From positions 1 through 64,000 of the forward strand of contig JAOUMY010000005.1 in the NCBI GenBank assembly GCA_029881255.1: 64,000 nucleotides of DNA, given 5' to 3'. The notes under the pieces are model-generated. The model saw only the letters and a list, made by a program, of their open reading frames with translations, was not told the DNA's origin and searched no databases. Position 1 is the stretch's first letter, and every line of letters begins with the position of its first letter. The position numbers and the translations under genes were made by a program. Source of the stretch: Gammaproteobacteria bacterium. GTDB lineage: Bacteria; Pseudomonadota; Gammaproteobacteria; S012-40. Of the stretch, positions 53,303 through 62,211 are shown in pieces.

Positions 53303-56143
53303 ATGGCTGTGGTTAATTCAAATAAGAATATGCTTATCCTCTTGTGCCTCTGCATTAGTCTTTCCGCCTGCGGCCTGGGAAAACAAGGCCCCCTGGCGAC
53401 CGAAGAAGACACGCCTGCAGAAGAAACACCGTTTCCAGATTCGTATTCCTTAATGGTCAACGAACAAAACGAGATGGTGTTGCATACCAATCAGGAAGAA
53501 ATGCCTGAGAATACCCAACACGTTTCGCTACCTAAATATAGGGAACCCACCGCTGCCAAGAAGTTATTAATGGGTTCTGGCGCCTGGTTGAGCATGCCTG
53601 AGCAACAAACCTATCAAACGCTACTACCCCAGCCCGAACTTTTTTGCGCGCCGATCGACAATACGGACTATGCGACAGCCGTCGAGCAATTAGGCGGTTT
53701 TCACAAAACCATACATATCGGAATCGAACCGGACGCCAGCACGCCGCGTTTTCTCGATGGTATTGAAAAACCGTATTATGGCATCGGCCTGGGAGGAGGC
53801 TTGGCCACTGCAAGCCCAATGGCCGATGGTAGCGAAGCTGCACAAGTCTCGATACAACGACCCAATCGCGTGGCCCGTTTTCAAAATACCGGATTTTATT
53901 TATCCGATATCTATGGTTTGATCGCGGTGTTGTTCGATGACAAATCGCAGATCAAGGTGTCCTGTGCTGTACCACTACCGGGTAATGCGGTCAATTTTCT
54001 GGTCAACCAGGATTCTTTAATCGTCTTAGTACGCAGCAGTAATAGCCGACACACTGGGCTATTGCAATTCAAGACCGATGGCCAACTGGGTCTGACCTTC
54101 CACGATGCCTTGTTTTTTGAGAACACACGCTTGCTCGACGCCAGGCTGTTTAATGAAACACTAGCACTTTATGTCGCGGAAGAAGAACCCTACGATCGGC
54201 CGGTGATCAGCCCACAAGCCGATTTCATGCCGATATATATTCCACCGGTGAAGACACTCAATCACCAGCTCAAGGTTATCGACACCAGCTCTGGACTGGA
54301 ATTAAAACACACCGAAGTATTTGCGCTAGAAGAGACTCCACCGGATTTTGCCGGACCGGAAGACAGCTGGTATTCAAACTACAATACCTTTCTCAGCGCC
54401 AGCGGCCAATATCTCATCGTCAGCGAACGCAAGACGCACCGCTATATCTCGCACTATGAAACACGCAAGCACAGTCGTTGTCAGGAATGGACATCACGCG
54501 AAGTGTCTTACCGCTACTGCAGAACGATTTGGAAACAGGTGGAAAACCCCGACTATGTACCACCAGGCGCCTCAGGCACGGTGGTCTGTACCGGTTCACT
54601 ACTCGACTGTATTAAACAACGTGGCCCACAATTGAGTCGCTATATCAATGTTGCCGATGGCCAGGAGTGTCGCGACGGAACCTATACCACAAGTTCGTGC
54701 AGCCGCTATAACTACGAAACCTATCAAGTACCGATCTTCGCCAATGCGGAGTATACCCATTTCAATATCTACCGTTTCGTGAACGGCGAGTTTATAAAAC
54801 TCGATGATCAACTGGGCGTCCTGAAAGACAATGAATTACTCAGCAGCAACGCGCCATTGCAAATCGAAGGGCATGTGCAAAAACACGATCACCTGAAATT
54901 TATTGGTGATCAGTTATACGCGGTGAGCCACGCTAACGGCGGCAAATCACACTTTCTGAATACGTTTTCCGTGGTTGGCAACTCAGCCATACACGTCGAC
55001 AAACAATTGCTAATGACGACGCCTGGTTATGCCAGTATCGCGACGTATTTTACGCCGGATAAAATTTATGTCAGCGAAAGCAGTTATCAATACAGCAGTA
55101 CCTTGCAATGGAGCAATATGCAACTGGTTTCCATTAGCAATCCGATTAAACCAAGTAAAACCGGCACCACCCGCGTGCCCACGCAATTCGATCAACTGTT
55201 TTTTGGCCAGGACACGCTCATAGGCGTAGGGCGAGTGACGTTAAATGATGAGGATGCCAACTTCGACATGACGCTGGGCAGTGTTACCAGTCTGGCCAGC
55301 GACGGGAATGAAATCGGCAGCGTGTTACTAGGTAGCGATTATCAGTTTTACAATCACAGCGTAACAGGCGACGACCAGGTGCTGGAACTCGACAGCGCAC
55401 TCAATCGATTAATACTTCCCTATCACGTACAACATCCTATCGCCAACCTCACTGCGGCGCCGGCCTTGAATCGTCTGAGTATGATCGACTTTGACATGAC
55501 AGGCCCAAAGGAAGAAGTCACCTTCGAACTTCCTGCGCAACCCAATCGCACGCTGAGCATCGCCAGCGATCTCGCTTTCTCATTCAGCGATGCCTTTATT
55601 CATAGCCTGACCAAGGGTGAGAATTGGCAAAAAAACGCGGTCTTTGATGGCGAAGTTCCCGCTTCGATCTATTATTCGCGCACGGTGGAGCAGCAAATAC
55701 AAAAGTTTGTCCGCGCTGATCAATTTGTCTTTAAGCTGGTCGACGCGGCAGATGGCGCGACAGGTAACATACTGGATAGTCTGTCGATACAGCGTGCCTC
55801 AAGTCAGTTCTGCGTTAACGAGCAAGTGTATTTCGATAAGAACCGCATCCTGGTTGTACAGGAAAAACCGGGCGTGTATTTATCCTATCAGGATTGTGAA
55901 ACCGAAGTCGCTGACAGACAGCTATTGCTTACCGGCTATCGTATCGCCGATAACAAACTCAGCTTGATCGAGTCGCAGAAAGAGTTACAGGACTTGTATC
56001 AATTGATCGGTTGGGATTTGCAGTGTGTGCTTGACATAAACAACCGCGAAGGAAAAGAGTTGCAAGAACCACCTGCCGACATGAGCTCAGTCAGTTGTTA
56101 CCCCCGGCAGGAATACGACACGCTGATGAACAGCGCTATTTGA
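53303..56143 (+). CDS. Large lipoprotein with beta-propeller-type C-terminal domain
   Basis: A 946-residue lipoprotein; the ATG at 53303 follows CGGAGAAC and gives a clean lipobox (SLSAC, Cys about 23). The start of the mature protein is acidic (TEEDTPAEETP). The middle and end look like the secreted beta-propeller family: FLSASGQYLIVSE, HLKFIGDQLYAVSH, ISNPIKPSKTGTTRVPTQFDQLFFGQDTLIGVG and the late LNRLILPYHVQHP. A Cys-rich insert (about 395-480, with SRCQEW, YRYCRT and SSCSRYNYE) may form disulfides. No enzyme motif is visible. It is divergent from the multihaem cluster and overlaps the convergent SUMF1-type gene by 8 bp. Confidence 0.78.
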   Translation: MAVVNSNKNMLILLCLCISLSACGLGKQGPLATEEDTPAEETPFPDSYSLMVNEQNEMVLHTNQEEMPENTQHVSLPKYREPTAAKKLLMGSGAWLSMPEQQTYQTLLPQPELFCAPIDNTDYATAVEQLGGFHKTIHIGIEPDASTPRFLDGIEKPYYGIGLGGGLATASPMADGSEAAQVSIQRPNRVARFQNTGFYLSDIYGLIAVLFDDKSQIKVSCAVPLPGNAVNFLVNQDSLIVLVRSSNSRHTGLLQFKTDGQLGLTFHDALFFENTRLLDARLFNETLALYVAEEEPYDRPVISPQADFMPIYIPPVKTLNHQLKVIDTSSGLELKHTEVFALEETPPDFAGPEDSWYSNYNTFLSASGQYLIVSERKTHRYISHYETRKHSRCQEWTSREVSYRYCRTIWKQVENPDYVPPGASGTVVCTGSLLDCIKQRGPQLSRYINVADGQECRDGTYTTSSCSRYNYETYQVPIFANAEYTHFNIYRFVNGEFIKLDDQLGVLKDNELLSSNAPLQIEGHVQKHDHLKFIGDQLYAVSHANGGKSHFLNTFSVVGNSAIHVDKQLLMTTPGYASIATYFTPDKIYVSESSYQYSSTLQWSNMQLVSISNPIKPSKTGTTRVPTQFDQLFFGQDTLIGVGRVTLNDEDANFDMTLGSVTSLASDGNEIGSVLLGSDYQFYNHSVTGDDQVLELDSALNRLILPYHVQHPIANLTAAPALNRLSMIDFDMTGPKEEVTFELPAQPNRTLSIASDLAFSFSDAFIHSLTKGENWQKNAVFDGEVPASIYYSRTVEQQIQKFVRADQFVFKLVDAADGATGNILDSLSIQRASSQFCVNEQVYFDKNRILVVQEKPGVYLSYQDCETEVADRQLLLTGYRIADNKLSLIESQKELQDLYQLIGWDLQCVLDINNREGKELQEPPADMSSVSCYPRQEYDTLMNSAI

Positions 56144-56960
56144 TTTCACGCACCGCGCGAAAACCGATAGAAGGACTGTGACTGGCAATCGTCGCCGCCA
56201 TGCGATCGGTAACGCGCGCCGCTGCGGGGCCTTCGTGCCACGACCCTCCGCGTAACACACGATTGCTCGACTGACAGTTGCGTGTCCACTCACGAGCGTC
56301 CTCAGGGGCGCCTTCGTAACTGGGGTGATAACAATCCCCCACCCATTCGCGCGCATTACCACTCATGTCGTATAGACCAAAGGCATTTGGTTTTTTCTTG
56401 GCGACTGCTTGTGGTGAAGTCAATTGACCAGTGGAATACCAGGCAACTGAACCAGCGATATTGTCACCACAAAAATCATTATTCTGAGCGGCACGACAGG
56501 CATATTCCCATTCCGCCTCGGTAGGTAGACGGTATACGCCCTTGTCCTCGGCAGGTTTGTGTTTATTCAACCAATGCAAAAACGTACGCGCATCATTCCA
56601 TGACACATACACCACCGGCCCCTGATCGCCGTGCTTATTGGCATTGATAAAATCGTCGTCGACGATTTTGATATTGCTGGACTCAAGGATATAGCGCTTG
56701 AACTGGGCCAGCGTAACTTCCGTCGACATCATTTGAAAACTATCGACCTTGACCGTATGCTGCGGCATTTCATCAAACTGCGCATCGACTCTTTGAGACG
56801 ATGCTCCCATCTTGTACTCACCTGCGGGTATGCTAACAAAGTCCATGCCTAAAAAGTTAACGTAATGATCCGCACTCCACACCGTTGTCGACAAACTGCT
56901 CATGATAAAGGCAACAGACGACACGGCGGCGATTTTGAATTTTTTTGCTGAGATCAACAT
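56136..56960 (-). CDS. Exported SUMF1-fold protein 2
   Basis: About 274 residues from an ATG at 56960, behind GAGGGC at good spacing; an ATG at 56975 would overlap the upstream gene. A signal peptide (VSSVAFIMSSLSTTVWSA) is followed by a formylglycine-generating-enzyme (SUMF1) fold: FVSIPAGEYKMGAS, PQHTVKVDSFQMMSTEVTLAQF, PVVYVSWNDARTFLHWLN, YRLPTEAEWEYACRAA, NAFGLYDMSGNAREWVGDCYHPSY, RVLRGGSW and SIGFRAVR. The Cys pair of true FGE is not seen at the expected place, so it is probably a binding or non-FGE member. It is the last gene of the four-gene operon and its stop overlaps the convergent propeller gene. Confidence 0.87.
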   Translation of the reverse strand: MLISAKKFKIAAVSSVAFIMSSLSTTVWSADHYVNFLGMDFVSIPAGEYKMGASSQRVDAQFDEMPQHTVKVDSFQMMSTEVTLAQFKRYILESSNIKIVDDDFINANKHGDQGPVVYVSWNDARTFLHWLNKHKPAEDKGVYRLPTEAEWEYACRAAQNNDFCGDNIAGSVAWYSTGQLTSPQAVAKKKPNAFGLYDMSGNAREWVGDCYHPSYEGAPEDAREWTRNCQSSNRVLRGGSWHEGPAAARVTDRMAATIASHSPSIGFRAVREIK

Positions 56961-56971
56961 ACGCTTTGCCC

Positions 56972-58030
56972 TCATGGCTTGCTCGCCGCAATGCGAAAAC
57001 CATTACCGTAATACCAATTGCCCGGTTCACCGGCTAGACGATATGTGCTGCGCGAAAAGTCTGCGGCAAAACGCCACGAACCACCACGCAGTACACGCGC
57101 AGCGACGGTCTCGCTCTTGATCGGCACGCCGCGACGATATTTCGCACCGGCGTCATAACGCAAACGTTCAACCGTCAACGCGGCCTCGGTCTTGCTTAGT
57201 TTTCCTTTTTTTGCCAGTGTTTCCACCTGCGCGATATCTTGCTGTAACACCACGTCCTCGTCCGGGCTGAGACTATTCCACGCACTACCATCAAGGGGCG
57301 CGCCAACATAGTTATCGTGATACACATCTTCCACCCATTGCCAGATACTGCCTGACATATCATACAAGCCCCAGGCATTGGCAGCCTTGGTTGCCACATC
57401 GTGTTGATGTTCAGATTCCTTACGGTTTACCCAACCGACATCGAACACATTATCACTACCGCAATAAGTCTGTTTCTTTCCGGCGCGACAGGCATATTCC
57501 CATTCCGCTTCGGAAGGCATGCGATAGACCAGCGGATCATTGGCCGGTTTGTTTTTATTCATCCAACGGATAAAATCCTGCGCCTCGTGCCATGACACTT
57601 GCACGACGGGCGCATTGTCACCAAACGAATTGAGTCGTTGAAATTCTTCGGTATACAGTCCCCAATCGTCTTTACTGTCCACCTCACCGATGGCCTTTAG
57701 GTAACGCACATATTGTCCAGCAGTGACCGGCGTTGTCGCCATTTTGAAAGTACTTACGGAGACTTTGTGACGAGGGGTTTCGTTTTCGTTGGCGGTTTTA
57801 TCAAAGGCGCCGCACCCGGGATCGACAGTCGGCAAGCCGAGAAAAACGCGCTTGCGATTTTCCTTGCGCATGCCTTCGGTCATTTTGCATGAACCCATTT
57901 GGAAATTTCCCGCCGGAATATCCACCAGTTTCATGCCCATGAAATTGGTAAACTCAGCGGCCGACAAGATTGGAGTAACTGCGAATAACAGTAACAACAA
58001 CGACAAACGACTTTTATTCAGGACACGCAT
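56972..58030 (-). CDS. Exported SUMF1-fold protein 1
   Basis: About 352 residues from the ATG at 58030, preceded by GGGGTTAAT; the in-frame codon at 58066 is only TTG. The signal peptide is LLLLLFAVTPILSA. The SUMF1 fold is clear: LVDIPAGNFQMGSCKM, PRHKVSVSTFKMATTPVTAGQYV, VQVSWHEAQDFIRWMN, YRMPSEAEWEYACRAG, NAWGLYDMSGSIWQWVEDVYHDNYVGAP and RVLRGGSWRFAADFSRSTYRLAGEP. A charged helical insert (about 265-310, EDVVLQQDIAQVETLAKKG) breaks the domain and is absent from its neighbour. Catalytic Cys of FGE are not evident. The two paralogues sit together, 11 bp apart. Confidence 0.87.
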   Translation of the reverse strand: MRVLNKSRLSLLLLLFAVTPILSAAEFTNFMGMKLVDIPAGNFQMGSCKMTEGMRKENRKRVFLGLPTVDPGCGAFDKTANENETPRHKVSVSTFKMATTPVTAGQYVRYLKAIGEVDSKDDWGLYTEEFQRLNSFGDNAPVVQVSWHEAQDFIRWMNKNKPANDPLVYRMPSEAEWEYACRAGKKQTYCGSDNVFDVGWVNRKESEHQHDVATKAANAWGLYDMSGSIWQWVEDVYHDNYVGAPLDGSAWNSLSPDEDVVLQQDIAQVETLAKKGKLSKTEAALTVERLRYDAGAKYRRGVPIKSETVAARVLRGGSWRFAADFSRSTYRLAGEPGNWYYGNGFRIAASKP

Positions 58031-58073
58031 ATTAACCCCATTCATTCTTGTGCGCGTTTGTATCAATTACCGA

Positions 58074-58487
58074 TCAGGAGAACCAGCGCAAAAAGGCCGC
58101 GGCACTCAGTGCCACCACGCCGAATAACGTGAGCGTTTTCCAGGCACGACGCCGCGAACCATCGGCCCAGGCATGCGCCGAAATTACATAAAACAACGCG
58201 AGAATTCCACCAGACGTCGCGCAAAACAATTTAATAATGAACGCGACTTGTGCAGTCGCGTGCAGGTCTGGTGTTTCACCATAAAAATAAAAACTAATAG
58301 CGCCAAAACTAATACCACTTGCCGCCTGTGCGCCCCAGCCGATTAAAACCAGCCACGCCAGCTTTCTTTGCGCACCTTGTTTTTCTGCGGCCAGATATAG
58401 GGTGGCCAAAGCACCGCCGACGACGGCCATCGCACCGAAGTTATGGACAAGTTGCGTCAGTGCGTAAAACAGGTTTTCCCACTGCAT
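58074..58487 (-). CDS. Four-helix membrane protein of unknown function
   Basis: A 137-residue integral membrane protein with four hydrophobic segments (about 10-32, 43-65, 80-102 and 115-134). His residues in or near helices (HNFGAM, DLHATAQ, SAHAW) and the overall size recall small cytochrome b561 or copper-resistance-type membrane proteins, but the pattern is too weak to name it. It lies 3 bp after the DUF4399-like gene and 43 bp before the SUMF1-type genes, so it is part of their operon. Confidence 0.7.
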   Translation of the reverse strand: MQWENLFYALTQLVHNFGAMAVVGGALATLYLAAEKQGAQRKLAWLVLIGWGAQAASGISFGAISFYFYGETPDLHATAQVAFIIKLFCATSGGILALFYVISAHAWADGSRRRAWKTLTLFGVVALSAAAFLRWFS

Positions 58488-58490
58488 CGG

Positions 58491-58841
58491 CTATTGCTGC
58501 GTCACCATAATACAGGTGGACTGGCCGATGGGCGCATGCGCCTTGTTGACCACTTTTAGACAGATCGAATGCTCACCCGGCGGCAAAGGGTCGAGCGTAA
58601 ACGTTGCCTTTTTGCGGCGCAGAATACCCGCCTCTTTGTGATTCACATAGATATGCGAGTGATCGCCACCGGGATCGGGTTTGATTTCGTATTTAACCGG
58701 AATAGACGCACCCGTGGAAAGCACGGCACCATCGGATGGGGTGAGAATTTTCAAATTCGGATCGGCTAACGCCGACGACATAGTGGTCGCCAAAATAATG
58801 GCAGACACCAACAAACTCAATGGGAAACCAATTCGGCCCAT
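58491..58841 (-). CDS. Small exported DUF4399-like protein
   Basis: A 116-residue periplasmic protein. The signal peptide ends near SSALA-D (about 27), and the mature domain is a small beta sandwich. VKILTPSDGAVLSTGASIPVKYEI-like strands, GGDHSHIYVNHKEAGIL, LDPLPPGEHSICLKVVNKAHAPIGQSTCIMV and two Cys that may pair recall DUF4399-type proteins. The DHSH and AHAPIG histidines could bind metal; this is inference. It is the first gene of a four-gene operon with the membrane protein and two SUMF1-fold proteins. GGGGAGAAGC precedes the ATG. Confidence 0.75.
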   Translation of the reverse strand: MGRIGFPLSLLVSAIILATTMSSALADPNLKILTPSDGAVLSTGASIPVKYEIKPDPGGDHSHIYVNHKEAGILRRKKATFTLDPLPPGEHSICLKVVNKAHAPIGQSTCIMVTQQ

Positions 58842-58929
58842 GCTTCTCCCCCCTCAGAAGTAGCGGAAATGTATAACATAGGGGAGTATTCGAGGCAAGG
58901 CAGCGCCCCTGCCCGCCGTAAAAATTACG

Positions 58930-59625
58930 CTATTTTATGGCTTTTAGATCAATCGCATCGAAACTGGTGACTTGTTGATGGGCAGCATTGGCGTCCACAC
59001 TCGCATCGCGCACAAACCAGATGGTATGCATACCCGCCTCCCGTGCCGCATCCAGTTCTTCACGGATATCAGACAAGAATACGATTTCATCCGCGGGTAA
59101 CCCGAGTTGACTGACGATGGTTTGATAGGCCGGGACTTCACGCTTGCTGCCAATATTGGTGTCGAAATAGCCGCTAAATAAGGGCGTCAAGTCGCCCGCA
59201 TCACTAAAACCAAATAATAGTTTCTGCGCAAATACCGAACCAGAAGAAAACACATACAGGGCTAAACCCTGCTGGTGCCACTGGCGCAAGGCGCGCACGC
59301 TATCGTCGTAGATATGTCCAGTAAAACTCCCAGTACGATAACCATCTTCCCAGATCATGCCCTGTATGGCTTTTAATGGCGTGATTTTTTTGTCTTCCGC
59401 AATCCACTGTTTGAACTGAGCTATCACCTCGGCCACACTCAACTCCGCCTGCCCGGTAATGGTGCGCACCTCATCGAGCAAGGCCTGAACTTCTGGTTTT
59501 TGCGCATTGGCTTCGACATAGGTCTGAATATGCTCGCGGGCATAAGGGAAGAGCACTTCATGTACAAACGAAATCGATGAAGTCGTGCCCTCGATGTCGG
59601 TGACTATGGCTTTTATTGTCATCAT
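58930..59625 (-). CDS. mtnC: Acireductone synthase (enolase-phosphatase E1)
   Basis: A 231-residue HAD-family enzyme of methionine salvage that enolises and dephosphorylates diketo-methylthiopentyl phosphate. The HAD motifs are IVTDIEGTTSSISFV (motif I), VFSSGSVFAQKLLFG (motif II) and FLSDIREELDAAREAGM (motif III), with GYFDTNIGSKRE between them. Length fits bacterial MtnC. Other mtn genes are not adjacent; the upstream neighbour, 84 bp away, is a PLP enzyme of the Cys/Met metabolism family, which fits a sulfur amino acid context. Confidence 0.96.
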   Translation of the reverse strand: MMTIKAIVTDIEGTTSSISFVHEVLFPYAREHIQTYVEANAQKPEVQALLDEVRTITGQAELSVAEVIAQFKQWIAEDKKITPLKAIQGMIWEDGYRTGSFTGHIYDDSVRALRQWHQQGLALYVFSSGSVFAQKLLFGFSDAGDLTPLFSGYFDTNIGSKREVPAYQTIVSQLGLPADEIVFLSDIREELDAAREAGMHTIWFVRDASVDANAAHQQVTSFDAIDLKAIK

Positions 59626-59709
59626 GCTCCCCTGGAATAGATGTCGATTATCGATCTGGCGAAATTATAAGACCCTCACCGGAAAAAGAAAGCCATCCTT
59701 TGTTGTTCT

Positions 59710-61551
59710 CTATTGCAACAAGGCAGACAAACCCGGCTGCCCCTGTATCCAGCGCGTATGCACATCAAGATAGACATCGTGATACAAGCTATCGACATCT
59801 TGCGCCGACATAAACTTATTGGAGAATCCCTGACACACCGGATCAAATACCAGCTCAGCGGTCTTGATAAACTGCGCCATCAGGCTACGCGCGTCTTCAT
59901 CGCCGACCGAGATGCGTATCGTGGTCAGACTAATACCCGCCTGTTTCAGCTTCTCTGCACTCATCTCTGAGTGACTGGTAAGCGCCGGACACAAGGCCAT
60001 GGTATTCGGCTGACCGAGTGAGACCATGTGCGAGAAACTCGGCTCAAGACAATCGAAGAAACGGGTAAAGGCGGCGCGATCAATACTCGCGTCATTGATA
60101 TCTATCGTGAACAAAGGCGCAGGCAGTCCCAGGCGCATATTCTGTTCGCGCAGCTTGGCGTTTTCATTACTGGGCAAGGCATTGCAATTGACCTTGATAC
60201 TGGGATGCGAATCAAAGAAACGCGCCAGGGCAATCGTGTTTATCGTCTTGCGCATCATGCGTAATTCCAGGGTGCGCGAACCGTTAATTACCTCGAAGGC
60301 CTTTTCCGAATCGAGAAACGCTCCTTTGACGTAATACACATTCCAGAACAAGGTATCGTTCCATTGATATACGCGCTCCACGCCTTTGGCGTCTTTACAC
60401 TTCACGCTTTCATTCTTGGGAATAAACATTTTTTCATTCGGACCGATGACCACACCGGCAGTGGTTACACCGGTACCGGCGATGTCTTTGGTATAACTAT
60501 GAATCAGAAAATCCGGGCGTTCGAGGCGATTGTCGCGTAACAAGGGTTGATACAAAAATGGCGTCGCCACCGTGGTATCGAGTAATACAGTCAAATCTTC
60601 CTGATGGGCGTGCGCGCATATACCTGCGACATCGAGTAGATAGCCGTGGGGATTACACGGCGACTCCAGGTAGACATAGATGTTGCGTCCTTCCTTGAGG
60701 CGTTGTGCGTAAAGTTTGCGTGCCTCTGCAAGCGACTGTTTAAACGCATCGACTTCGTAACCATCGAACCAGTGGATTGCAATATCGAGATTACTCGGTT
60801 TGCCAAACCAGTCGGCGAGTAATTGATACGTGCCGCCATACACATTGCGCGAACATACGATAATGTCTTGATAGCCGAGTACATGACTCAATACCGCATC
60901 GATCGCCGCCATGCCGGAGTTAAAATTCCAGGCCATGTATTCGGTGGCATAAGGACCGCACTCCAGATCGACAATATGGTTGGCGAGACTAATAGAAGTC
61001 GGATTGAGCAAACGGGAATACACTTCGAGCAACGGTTCTTTGCCCTGAAAGGCATCGTCTATCCACTCGGTACAGGCGTATAAATAGGTGGCGGTGCGGG
61101 TAATAACTGGCGTTGCCGAAAAGATCGCCGAGACATTATCGAATATCGGATACGGCCCTTTGGCTATACGCGAGGATTGTTCAGGAACAACGGATTGATA
61201 AGTACGACGAAACGGGTTTTGTAGACTGTCGAGCAACTTTGCTAATTGAAAACATAAAAACTTTTTGGCATTAAACCAGGCAATGCGATCACGTCGATCG
61301 AGAGTGCTCATTTCCTTGATCGACGACTCCCACAACTGATGCAGATTGACATTAGCGTGATAGATATTCACCGCCAATTGATATAAAGCCTGACCGGTTT
61401 GCGAGGCCGGATCGATCGAAAAATGCGCCAGCTGTTCCCGCGCCAGACCATCGATATCAGTCGCCGTCGTCGTCTTACGACGCGGACTCAGACTGCGCGC
61501 AATCGCCAGAGATGCCGAATCTTTCCCATTGACCGTAGAGTTTTTCGCCAT
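59710..61551 (-). CDS. Large PLP-dependent Cys/Met-metabolism family enzyme
   Basis: A 613-residue fold-type I PLP enzyme, longer than the usual 380-430 residues of trans-sulfuration enzymes, with an N-terminal helical extension of about 140 residues. Key parts are the cofactor segment AWNFNSGMAAIDAVLSHVL, the conserved ESPCNPHGYLLDVAGI, LLDTTVATPFLYQP and the Schiff-base Lys in HSYTKDIAGTG. The exact reaction cannot be told from the sequence; a cystathionine gamma-synthase/lyase or methionine gamma-lyase type is likely. Its place next to mtnC suggests a role in methionine or methylthio turnover. It may be co-transcribed with mtnC. Confidence 0.85.
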   Translation of the reverse strand: MAKNSTVNGKDSASLAIARSLSPRRKTTTATDIDGLAREQLAHFSIDPASQTGQALYQLAVNIYHANVNLHQLWESSIKEMSTLDRRDRIAWFNAKKFLCFQLAKLLDSLQNPFRRTYQSVVPEQSSRIAKGPYPIFDNVSAIFSATPVITRTATYLYACTEWIDDAFQGKEPLLEVYSRLLNPTSISLANHIVDLECGPYATEYMAWNFNSGMAAIDAVLSHVLGYQDIIVCSRNVYGGTYQLLADWFGKPSNLDIAIHWFDGYEVDAFKQSLAEARKLYAQRLKEGRNIYVYLESPCNPHGYLLDVAGICAHAHQEDLTVLLDTTVATPFLYQPLLRDNRLERPDFLIHSYTKDIAGTGVTTAGVVIGPNEKMFIPKNESVKCKDAKGVERVYQWNDTLFWNVYYVKGAFLDSEKAFEVINGSRTLELRMMRKTINTIALARFFDSHPSIKVNCNALPSNENAKLREQNMRLGLPAPLFTIDINDASIDRAAFTRFFDCLEPSFSHMVSLGQPNTMALCPALTSHSEMSAEKLKQAGISLTTIRISVGDEDARSLMAQFIKTAELVFDPVCQGFSNKFMSAQDVDSLYHDVYLDVHTRWIQGQPGLSALLQ

Positions 61552-61773
61552 AAATCATTCCTTCGACGCCAAAAAATACCAAGTCTGCGCATCATCGTAC
61601 AAGAAATTTGGGACTGGGGACAGACGGCACCGTGCCCAGACGCTATAATGCACGGACGGCAGTAACAAATAAAGATATCATCGAGCATAACGATATAGAG
61701 TCAGTAGACAAAACCCTGCCAAAAACCATGCCACAGGATAGACGGCATCAATGACCATAAAGGGATGCGGCGA

Positions 61774-62202
61774 ATGTACGCCACGAAAATGTTATTCGAC
61801 ACTAACACGACTACTGGAAAGCCTACAGGTAAACACTTCACGGGTGTTTGGCGAATAATACTCGCGCTGCTGATACTCAGTGCATGCAGCGGCAACGAGC
61901 CTGTCCTTTTCTTCACCTCTGAACAATTATCACTGACACTAACAACCGAAGACATCCAGGAAGCCGAGATCAAAAAAGACCTCATCGGCAACCACTACGT
62001 CAGACTGCATTTAACACCTATAGCGCAACAACAAGTCAGCGAATTCACCGAAAAACTCATCGGCAAAAAAGTCAGCATCGCGTATGGTGATAAAAAGTTG
62101 TACCAGAATATACCGTTGATAAACGAGATGGCGATGATGCATATAGCGGTGCCGGCCCAAGATGAAACCGAAGCGCAGTCCATTGCGGATCGGTTTCGCT
62201 AG
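61774..62202 (+). CDS. Small lipoprotein resembling the SecD periplasmic domain
   Basis: About 142 residues from an ATG at 61774, set by AAAGGG 9 bp upstream; an ATG at 61765 is also in frame. The lipobox is LILSAC (Cys about 38). The mature part of about 100 residues reads like a SecD-type periplasmic head subdomain: DIQEAEIKKDLIGNHYVRLHLTPIAQQQVSEFT, then IGKKVSIAYGDKKLYQNIPLINEM and a closing ETEAQSIADRF. In SecDF this region follows a moving substrate chain. As a free lipoprotein its role is unknown. A TATAAT at about 61641 is a possible -10 box. Confidence 0.7.
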   Translation: MYATKMLFDTNTTTGKPTGKHFTGVWRIILALLILSACSGNEPVLFFTSEQLSLTLTTEDIQEAEIKKDLIGNHYVRLHLTPIAQQQVSEFTEKLIGKKVSIAYGDKKLYQNIPLINEMAMMHIAVPAQDETEAQSIADRFR

Positions 62203-62211
62203 CGGGTAATC

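Noticed and set aside
56136-58030. True formylglycine-generating enzymes
   Set aside because: The fold signatures are clear, but the catalytic Cys pair is not visible near the C-terminal RGGSW region and no sulfatase gene is nearby. They are called only SUMF1-fold proteins.
61615-61650. GGGGACAGACGGCAC stretch recalling sequences seen near REP-associated transposase genes
   Set aside because: There is one copy only, with no inverted partner and no transposase nearby, so no repeat element is claimed.
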